Source: Paramacrobiotus metropolitanus | Lineage: Eukaryota > Tardigrada > Eutardigrada > Parachela > Macrobiotidae | NCBI RefSeq assembly: GCF_019649055.1 | Contig: NW_026570273.1 | Coordinates: 930,001 to 994,000 of the forward strand | Direction: 5' to 3' | DNA length: 64,000 nucleotides | Shown here: piece by piece, positions 55,493 through 64,000 of the stretch | How the letters are laid out: every line of letters starts with the position of its first letter | Position numbering within the stretch: the stretch's first letter is position 1 | Notes under the pieces: generated by a model | What the model was told of the DNA's origin: nothing | What the model saw: only the letters and a program-made list of their open reading frames with translations | The model's database searches: none | Translations under genes and position numbers: made by a program

Positions 55493-56984
55493 GTGATGGC
55501 GGACATCAGGAAAATCGAAATTGAAGGGTTAGCAATCGGTCTTGTCCTGAACTATGGGAAGTGCGAAGCCCTTTTTTTCGGTGGAGATGAAGAACAACGT
55601 GCAGCGGATAAACACAGTTTGGTTTGGGAATGGCCAGATATCGAAATTCTTGAATGTGAGAAGCTGTCGCTGTTGGGTGCACCGGTAACAATTTTTGCCG
55701 TCCCATCATTCCTCCGGTCAAAAATCGATGAAATTAACCGGCTAGTGGAAAAGCTGAAAATGTTGCCGTCCCAGCAGGCACTTTATTTGCTCCGTAACTG
55801 TCTGAGTGTCCCAAAGCTACTGTATATACTACGGACAAGTCAGGCCTACGAAAGTCCGGATCTGCTGAGGGAATTTGACGAACTTATGCGCAGCGCTGTC
55901 GTTTCGATCGTTAACGTAGCGGTAACTGATACGCAGTGGCTGCAGATGTGCCTTCCGGTTGGTCGCGGAGGACTGGGCATACGGCGTGCAGAGGAGCTAG
56001 CATTGTCGGCGTTTATCGCTTCGGCTACCTCGGTATCGCAGATGTGTTCGGAAATAATCCCAGGCTACCGAATGTCAGGTCTGCAGGAAGCTACGGAGAC
56101 ATTGTCAGATCGGTATTTATGTGAATTGTCTGCGGAGGGAATCAGGAAATACCAGAAGAGTTGGGACTGGGCCGTGGTGGAGATGAACTACTCACGCGTA
56201 CGCATGCAAGCCATTAAAAGCAGAAACGAGAAATAAATGGCTCTACTACTGGCAGCATCGGAAAGAGAATCTGCAGCCTGGGTGCACGCTTTACCGGCGG
56301 CTTGCCTGGGAACCGTCCTTAACGATGACCAAGTGAGAATTGCCATCGGCCTGCGTTTTGGTTTGCCAGTGGTAGCTGCCCATGAATGCCGAGGGTGTGG
56401 TTTCAAAGTAACTCCGGATGGCCATCATGGTTTAGCTTGCCTCTACAACCAAGGAAGATGGAGTCAGCATGTGGAACGTAACTCCATCCTTGAACGTGGC
56501 TGTTTCGCGGCAGGAATTCCCTGTGAACTGGAGCCTAAAGGAATGAATGCTGAGAGATAACGGCAAGAGGCCCGATGGTGCAACGTTGGTTCCCGTTCGG
56601 GAGGGAAAGCAACTGGTATGGGACGCCACGTGCGCAGACACTTTAGCTCAGTCGTACCTGAAAGGATCGGCCAAAGCGGCTGGAGCAGCAGCTCGTCAAG
56701 CGGAAAATCGAAAACGATATAATTACCGCTCGCTGGGAGATCAGTATTGGTTTTATCCGTTTGCTGTGGAGACGATGGGAGTCCTAGGGGAAGCTGCTAA
56801 GGAAGTGGTCAGTTTCTTTGGACGTCTGATTAGGGAAAAGACAGGCGAGATCAGATCCACGGCCTTTCTTAAACAGCGCATTAGCTTGGCTATCATGAAG
56901 GGAAATGCCGCAGCAGTTTTGGGCACTTTGCCAGGAAGGAATAAGATTGTTAATGGAGAGTTCGGTTGTTTTTTTCAATCTTAA
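55493..56984 (+). pseudogene. reverse-transcriptase thumb plus restriction-like endonuclease, unit A
   Basis: 3' two-thirds of a non-LTR retroelement polymerase. The frame 55493-56236 begins at the end of the polymerase palm (GLVLNYGKCEALFFGG); the catalytic YADD-type box is absent, so the gene is 5' truncated. The thumb has LPVGRGGLGIRRAEELALSA. A TAA at 56234-56236 interrupts it and the same frame goes on (ALLLAASERESAAWVHALPA) to a CCHC-type zinc site (CRGCG, then HHGLAC). A shift near 56560 leads to GKRPDG and LVWDATC, the RPD...D core of a PD-(D/E)XK restriction-like endonuclease as in R2-type elements, then SLGDQYWFYPFAVETMGVLG and a conserved end (KGNAAAVLGTLPG). Both lesions are present in unit B too. 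Such enzymes nick target DNA and prime reverse transcription; this copy cannot. Confidence 0.72.
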
Positions 56985-57757
56985 TACAACAGTGTGTACG
57001 TAGTGCTGTTGACCTACTGTGAATGTATGACGCTGTAAAACCAAATAAATATCAAATTATCTATTAATCTGATTGATTTTGCTGTCTTTTGATTAACTGA
57101 TTTTGAAGTGTGGGGTCCACAGCTAAGGGTGGGTTTGGCTGGGTTTGTTGTTGTCCACAGCAAAGGCGAAAAAACTGTTAGCGCTTTCTTCGCCTGAGGG
57201 AGAAGAGGAAAAAAGCGACACCGAAGCCCAAAGCAAAGCGGTCCCCGTGAATATCGGCAATTTTGTGTGCTCACTAACCTGTGATTTTTTTGTTTTTACA
57301 TGCGTCTACTAACCTGTAATTAATTTTCGTTTGTCTAGGTTTCTAGGATGGTTTTAATTTAGGGTTTTCTGATTTGTTAGAATTTGTCAGTCGGACGCAC
57401 TGGCACAGCTCAACAAGTTGTCAGAGACCGCTCACTCGAGGCGGTAGACACCTCTTGTGGCTTTCTCTGTCGCCCGCCCGCCTACGGCAACGCCGTTCGC
57501 GCCGCGCTATTACGCTGCTTACTCAGCGTATACTTTGTCTACGCTGACCAATCAGCGCATTTCTCTGCACTCTTGGGGGCGGAGCCCTGCGCCTACGGGC
57601 GATTCCATGCTTTGCAGCATCAGCTGTTGCGTACCCGCAGCACGTGGAATCATTATCACGATTCCTAGCTAGCGCACTGCAGGCACTTTTTCCACAGCTT
57701 TTCCCATATCGGGTTTTCTGTTGGTTTTATGTTGTTGTTGTTGCTTTATTGTTTCAC

Positions 57758-57763
57758 AATAAA
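57758..57763 (+). terminator. AATAAA polyadenylation-type signal, unit A
   Basis: CACAATAAAGGC follows the endonuclease frame by about 770 bases. Repeated at 62247-62252 in unit B. It would end a plus-strand transcript started at the TATA box of the previous unit. Confidence 0.4.
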
Positions 57764-57893
57764 GGCTATATTTGCCCCATTTTCCATCTGCTTCTGTGTC
57801 ATATCTGACATTGTAGCAGCATCGTTCGGTTTTCTTTCCTGGAACCTCTGATCTCCCAATGAAGGCATAATCGGTCGAACTACGCTGATCGCC

Positions 57894-57901
57894 TATAAAT
57901 A
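57894..57901 (+). promoter_or_regulatory. TATA box of macrosatellite, unit A
   Basis: GCCTATAAATAGGCC, a strong TATA box, 130 bases after the AATAAA signal and 140 bases before the unit boundary. About 45 bases on lies a small hairpin (CAGACTTC / GAAGTCTG). Repeated at 62382-62389. Confidence 0.5.
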
Positions 57902-59165
57902 GGCCAGCAATCCCGCGACCAGCATCTCCTGATCATACAGACTTCACTGGAAGTCTGCAGCGCGACGGATTACATACGGGTCGGCGCCTAAAAGTAGGTC
58001 CCCCGCAGCTTTGGCTCCCGGCGCAAAAACTGCGTTTTAGCACACAAAGAGGTCAGGCAGACCACTCAAGAGAGACAGAAACTCACTGCGCTCAGTCAAC
58101 ACTGGCTTGGACAATGGACACACCATCTGACCGCCTGCTTGCCGCAGGTGTATGTGGCCATGGCCAGCCGGCTACAGCAATCAGTTTACTCGATGAGCGC
58201 TTACCCGGTCTTGCTTTTTAAAACTGCAACTTAAAGGAAGTTTTACTAATTGGGTTTTGCAATACATCATCATAAAGATAAAAGAATTTTCTACAAGAGC
58301 ATGTAAAACTTGGCAACTTGATGATAGATGAATAGATGAGCAGCATATGTGCTGCTCATCTACATGATTCCGTACATTGCGCTACTTCTTATGCGTGCTC
58401 TTTGATTAGACGTTACCGACTGACAGCGGTTCATATCCGCTATCGCATTCGCCATATATATAGTGAGCTTTTGCTTATGATCTGGGCCCATTACTACTCT
58501 AGCTTCTGCATGTTTGTCAGCTTGCTTGTCAGCAGATTGTTCAACAGCTTCTGTGTTTGTGTTGCTTCGTTGTTTGTTCAGTCTCATTGCGAATAAAGGC
58601 TCATTCACTACGACCTTGTTACTCTCCCACTGGGCACCACATTTCACACCAGGAGTCTTAACAGTTTTTTTTTGTCTTTTGAGCTGTAACTCATTCGTTT
58701 TAAACGCACCTCAAAATGTTTATAACAGCAAGTTATAAGCCTACTAGCCATAAAGCAATGCGGTGGTGGATGGCTTGCCTCGCCGTGACATGACACCGGA
58801 AATAAGCGTATCGCTTGTTGTGGATTTATTGTTATGGACAACGATGATCTTGCACGTCACAAAATACGGGCGTGTGTCGAACATGGCAGAAGCTGTTAAA
58901 ATTGTGGGTACGTCTATGCTCTGTCCAAGGTCCACCGAAACCAGCTCATCGCTTTTCGCGATAAGCTCGGTCTCGCTTACCGAGCTTCTCAGCTCATGAC
59001 TGTAGGGCGCCATCAAGCCTCACTCGCAGTCGTACCCTATCAAAATACAGGTGCGCGAATCTCTTCATGTACCCGGTTCGTGGACAACGACGTGGAAACC
59101 CGGGAGCAACTGGTCAACAGATCACGCGCCATTCGCCACAATACTATGAATACTGAGTATACTTA

Positions 59166-59764
59166 CTAGTTACTATGAGTGTAGGAGTATAGGATTGTAG
59201 TAGTATATGAGTATTGAGTGTAGGAATACGAGTATGACCTTTTATGCTGGGAGCGAGCTGAGGCGCGGGCTCGCTCATCCACGGTCACGGTACGCATGTG
59301 GTTGGCAACGTTGGACACGGTCAGTGTACTGCTGCTGGCGGCGGGTTGACGATATAGGTATTGACGGAGAACAAGTTCGTCGCGGAGGTTGCAGACCACA
59401 GTGGGCAGCAGATGCGCTGAGATAAGCTTAAGATCCTGTAGATCTTGAAAGCCATTATCACACAGGCGCTTGCTGGTGGCTGTTGACAAGCCGTACTTCG
59501 CAAAGGGACAGGGATGCGGTGGTGACGGAGCGGACGGTAAATCATCCAGACCGTCCCCATCGTCGTCAGATTCGCCCTGATGGGCATGGATGGACATAAC
59601 TTCCGGGTCGCGTTGCACTTCCGCGGCCGGTGGTTGTAGAAGGCCAGAATACGATTGACCAGAGTTGTCTTATTGCCGGACACTGGTAACTCGTTCTGTG
59701 CTACGAGGTCACGCAGTGCTGGCTTAGACATAGCTTCTACCCGTACGGTCGTTCGGTTGGCCAC
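59166..59764 (-). pseudogene. SAP-domain protein of the macrosatellite, unit B
   Basis: Copy of 54551-55170 with the same frame shift near 59620. The C-terminal end differs because of an extra T at about 59240. A third copy begins beyond the window; its C-terminal part is visible at 63983-63756, where one G is missing in the CGGCGGGTT run. Confidence 0.5.
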
Positions 59765-60087
59765 CTATAGTAAGTGAATGGGCGATGGTCGTTCAAAGTG
59801 GCCACCTTGAATTACAATTCCCGTGGACCGTTTTTCTTCCGGTTTTTTTCTTTACCCAGTTAGGAATAACGTACCTTTACAGAGTACTTGAAATTTTTAA
59901 AATATCTTAAACCGTGTTCTTGCAAATGCGTCGTTAAAAAACAGTGACGAAACACTTAAGCCACGCCACGAGAGCCACTGCACTACACCATGATTAGTGC
60001 AGTAACCACCACGCATGTGCGGCTGCGCATAGCATTTCAGATGCGTGTATAATTAATCTGATAACACTTGCTGGTACGAAGGCAGAC

Positions 60088-61577
60088 GTGATGGCGGACA
60101 TCAGGAAAATCGAAATTGAAGGGTTAGCAATCGGTCTTGTCCTGAACTATGGGAAGTGCGAAGCCCTTTTTTTCGGTGGAGATGAAGAACAACGTGCAGC
60201 GGATAAACACAGTTTGGTTTGGGAATGGCCAGATATCGAAATTCTTGAATGTGAGAAGCTGTCGCTGTTGGGTGCACCGGTAACAATTTTTGCCGTCCCA
60301 TCATTCCTCCGGTCAAAAATCGATGAAATTAACCGGCTAGTGGAAAAGCTGAAAATGTTGCCGTCCCAGCAGGCACTTTATTTGCTCCGTAACTGTCTGA
60401 GTGTCCCAAAGCTACTGTATATACTACGGACAAGTCAGGCCTACGAAAGTCCGGATCTGCTGAGGGAATTTGACGAACTTATGCGCAGCGCTGTCGTTTC
60501 GATCGTTAACGTAGCGGTAACTGATACGCAGTGGCTGCAGATGTGCCTTCCGGTTGGTCGCGGAGGACTGGGCATACGGCGTGCAGAGGAGCTAGCATTG
60601 TCGGCGTTTATCGCTTCGGCTACCTCGGTATCGCAGATGTGTTCGGAAATAATCCCAGGCTACCGAATGTCAGGTCTGCAGGAAGCTACGGAGACATTGT
60701 CAGATCGGTATTTATGTGAATTGTCTGCGGAGGGAATCAGGAAATACCAGAAGAGTTGGGACTGGGCCGTGGTGGAGATGAACTACTCACGCGTACGCAT
60801 GCAAGCCATTAAAAGCAGAAACGAGAAATAAATGGCTCTACTACTGGCAGCATCGGAAAGAGAATCTGCAGCCTGGGTGCACGCTTTACCGGCGGCTTGC
60901 CTGGGAACCGTCCTTAACGATGACCAAGTGAGAATTGCCATCGGCCTGCGTTTTGGTTTGCCAGTGGTAGCTGCCCATGAATGCCGAGGTGTGGTTTCAA
61001 AGTAACTCCGGATGGCCATCATGGTTTAGCTTGCCTCTACAACCAAGGAAGATGGAGTCAGCATGTGGAACGTAACTCCATCCTTGAACGTGGCTGTTTC
61101 GCGGCAGGAATTCCCTGTGAACTGGAGCCTAAAGGAATGAATGCTGAGAGATAACGGCAAGAGGCCCGATGGTGCAACGTTGGTTCCCGTTCGGGAGGGA
61201 AAGCAACTGGTATGGGACGCCACGTGCGCAGACACTTTAGCTCAGTCGTACCTGAAAGGATCGGCCAAAGCGGCTGGAGCAGCAGTTCGTCAAGCGGAAA
61301 ATCGAAAACGATATAATTACCGCTCGCTGGGAGATCAGTATTGGTTTTATCCGTTTGCTGTGGAGACGATGGGAGTCCTAGGGAAGCTGCTAAGGAAGTG
61401 GTCAGTTTCTTTGGACGTCTGATTAGGGAAAAGACAGGCGAGATCAGATCCACGGCCTTTCTTAAACAGCGCATTAGTTTGGCTATCATGAAGGGAAATG
61501 CCGCAGCAGTTTTGGGCACTTTGCCAGGAAGGAATAAAATTGTTAATGGAGAGTTCGGTTGTTTTTTTCAATCTTAA
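60088..61577 (+). pseudogene. reverse-transcriptase thumb plus restriction-like endonuclease, unit B
   Basis: Copy of 55493-56984. The thumb frame 60088-60831 is identical in protein to unit A and ends at the same TAA. Further lesions are private to this unit: a missing G in the GAGGG run at about 60989 (in the zinc site) and a missing G at about 61383 (GGGGAAG to GGGAAG). Both are homopolymer changes and may be assembly errors. Confidence 0.7.
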
Positions 61578-62520
61578 TACAACAGTGTGTACGTAGTGCT
61601 GTTGACCTACTGTGAATGTATGACGCTGTAAAACCAAATAAATATCAAATTATCTATTAATCTGATTGATTTTGCTGTCTTTGATTAACTGATTTTGAAG
61701 TGTGGGGTCCACAGCTAAGGGTGGGTTTGGCTGGGTTTGTTGTTGTCCACAGCAAAGGCGAAAAACTGTTAGCGCTTTCTTCGCCTGAGGGAGAAGAGGA
61801 AAAAGCGACACCGAAGCCCAAAGCAAAGCGGTCCCCGTGAATATCGGCAATTTTGTGTGCTCACTAACCTGTGATTTTTTGTTTTTTACATGCGTCTACT
61901 AACCTGTAATTAATTTTCGTTTGTCTAGGTTTCTAGGATGGTTTTAATTTAGGGTTTTCTGATTTGTTAGAATTTGTCAGTCGGACGCACTGGCACAGCT
62001 CAACAAGTTGTCAGAGACCGCTCACTCGAGGCGGTAGACACCTCTTGTGGCTTTCTCTGTCGCCCGCCCGCCTACGCGCCCCTACGGGCGATTCCATGCT
62101 TTGCAGCATCAGCTGTTGCGTACCCGCAGCACGTGGAATCATTATCACGATTCCTAGCTAGCGCACTGCAGGCACTTTTTCCACAGCTTTTCCCATATCG
62201 GGTTTTCTGTTGGTTTTATGTTGTTGTTGTTGCTTTATTGTTTCACAATAAAGGCTATATTTGCCCCATTTTCCATCTGCTTCTGTGTCATATCTGACAT
62301 TGTAGCAGCATCGTTCGGTTTTCTTTCCTGAACCTCTGATCTCCCAATGAAGGCATAATCGGTCGAACTACGCTGATCGCCTATAAATAGGCCAGCAATC
62401 CCGCGACCAGCATCTCCTGATCATACAGACTTCACTGGAAGTCTGCAGCGCGACGGATTACATACGGGTCGGCGCCTAAAAGTAGGTCCCCGCAGCTTTG
62501 GCTCCCGGCGCAAAACTGCG

Positions 62521-64000
62521 TTTTAGCACACAAAGAGGTCAGGCAGACCACTCAAGAGAGACAGAAACTCACTGCGCTCAGTCAACACTGGCTTGGACAA
62601 TGGACACACCATCTGACCGCCTGCTTGCCGCAGGTGTATGTGGCCATGGCCAGCCGGCTACAGCAATCAGTTTACTCGATGAGCGCTTACCCGGTCTTGC
62701 TTTTTAAAACTGCAACTTAAAGGAAGTTTTACTAATTGGGTTTGCAATACATCATCATAAAGATAAAAGAATTTTCTACAAGAGCATGTAAAACTTGGCA
62801 ACTTGATGATAGATGAATAGATGAGCAGCATATGTGCTGCTCATCTACATGATTCCGTACATTGCGCTACTTCTTATGCGTGCTCTTTGATTAGACGTTA
62901 CCGACTGACAGCGGTTCATATCCGCTATCGCATTCGCCATATATATAGTGAGCTTTTGCTTATGATCTGGGCCCATTACTACTCTAGCTTCTGCATGTTT
63001 GTCAGCTTGTTTGTCAGCAGATTGTTCAACAGCTTCTGTGTTTGTGTTGCTTCGTTGTTTGTTCAGTCTCATTGCGAATAAAGGCTCATTCACTACGACC
63101 TTGTTACTCTCCCACTGGGCACCACATTTCACACCAGGAGTCTTAACAGTTTTTTTTTGTCTTTTGAGCTGTAACTCATCGTTTTAAACGCACCTCAAAA
63201 TGTTTATAACAGCAAGTTATAAGCCTACTAGCCATAAAGCAATGCGGTGGTGGATGGCTTGCCTCGCCGTGACATGACACCGGAAATAAGCGTATCGCTT
63301 GTTGTGGATTTATTGTTATGGACAACGATGATCTTGCACGTCACAAAATACGGGCGTGTGTCGAACATGGCAGAAGCTGTTAAAATTGTGGGTACGTCTA
63401 TGCTCTGTCCAAGGTCCACCGAAACCAGCTCATCGCTTTTCGCGATAAGCTCGGTCTCGCTTACCGAGCTTCAGCTCATGACTGTAGGGCGCCATCAAGC
63501 CTCACTCGCAGTCGTACCCTATCAAAATACAGGTGCGCGAATCTCTTCATGTACCCGGTTCGTGGACAACGACGTGGAAACCCGGGAGCAACTGGTCAAC
63601 AGATCACGCGCCATTCGCCACAATACTATGAATACTGAGTATACTTACTAGTTACTATGAGTGTAGGAGTATAGGATTGTAGTAGTATATGAGTATTGAG
63701 TGTAGGAATACGAGTATGACCTTTTATGCTGGGAGCGAGCTGAGGCGCGGCTCGCTCATCCACGGTCACGGTACGCATGTGGTTGGCAACGTTGGACACG
63801 GTCAGTGTACTGCTGCTGGCGGCGGTTGACGATATAGGTATTGACGGAGAACAAGTTCGTCGCGGAGGTTGCAGACCACAGTGGGCAGCAGATGCGCTGA
63901 GATAAGCTTAAGATCCTGTAGATCTTGAAAGCCATTATCACACAGGCGCTTGCTGGTGGCTGCTGACAAGCCGTACTTCGCAAAGGGACAGGGATGCGGT
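62521..64000. repeat. macrosatellite unit C, cut by window end
   Basis: First 1480 bases of a third unit. It shows several one-base deletions relative to A and B, and a C-to-T change (TTGTTTGTCAG for TTGCTTGTCAG at about 63009). Confidence 0.9.

Larger units (their letters stand above)
53441..58034. repeat. macrosatellite unit A (4594 bp)
   Basis: First unit of a head-to-tail tandem array; units begin TTTTAGCACACAAAGAGGTC at 53441, 58035 and 62521. Left of 53441 the homology stops. Units are near-identical; most differences are one-base homopolymer changes. Confidence 0.9.
58035..62520. repeat. macrosatellite unit B (4486 bp)
   Basis: Second unit. It lacks about 104 bases present in unit A at about 57483-57590, between short CGCCTACG direct repeats, including a CCAATCAG and a GGGGGCGGAG box. 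One G is missing at about 60989 relative to unit A, which breaks the endonuclease frame. Confidence 0.9.

Overview
The window looks like nuclear DNA from an invertebrate animal. Genes are split by short GT-AG introns (about 50 to 270 bases). Gene families are locally duplicated: rhodopsin-like seven-helix receptors, CD20/MS4A-like four-helix proteins, leucine-rich-repeat-like ectodomains and Cys-rich secreted proteins. More than half of the window is repeat or transposon-derived. The family mix would suit an ecdysozoan, and a tardigrade is my best guess, but nothing in the sequence proves the taxon. No rRNA, tRNA or CRISPR array was recognised.

Layout. 1-17 kb is a birth-and-death cluster. 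Three seven-helix receptor copies lie on the minus strand (1302-2796 apparently intact; 5130-6206 and 10362-11741 broken). Three CD20-like copies lie on the plus strand (7505-7690 remnant; 12213-12939 broken; 16230-16968 intact). Two LRR-like copies are present (4330-4690 remnant; 13814-14909 intact), plus a four-exon membrane protein of unknown family (7754-9565). A palindromic transposon with TTAA ends sits at 17451-18117.

19-32.6 kb holds two paralogous Cys-rich secreted-protein genes. The first (19070-20096) is a pseudogene. The second (24913-32634) is intact, but its first intron has been blown up by a ~6.7-kb foldback element (24984-31653) that has tandem-repeat inverted arms, an 11-bp flanking duplication and several nested elements. 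Between the two genes lies a tandem set of modules (20505-23590). Three carry promoter-like boxes (CCAAT twice or once, GC-box, TATA), three carry a GC-rich hairpin, and three carry an array of a 45-bp repeat.

33-40 kb has a coiled-coil/hydrophobic pseudogene, the last two exons of an M13 (neprilysin-like) peptidase, a ~340-bp foldback, and a multi-exon PDZ-domain gene on the minus strand. 40-52 kb is mostly repeats: two minisatellites in opposite orientation, a TTA-flanked PIF/Harbinger-like element, CG-comb elements with CTTAGGTTT-type arrays, a decayed LTR-retroelement gag, and a coiled-coil ORF.

53.44 kb to the end is a head-to-tail macrosatellite with a ~4.5-4.6-kb unit, cut by the window edge. 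Each full unit carries a decayed reverse-transcriptase thumb plus restriction-like-endonuclease region on plus and a SAP-domain reading frame on minus, with TATA and AATAAA signals. Copies differ mainly by homopolymer-length indels, so some broken reading frames in the window could be assembly errors.
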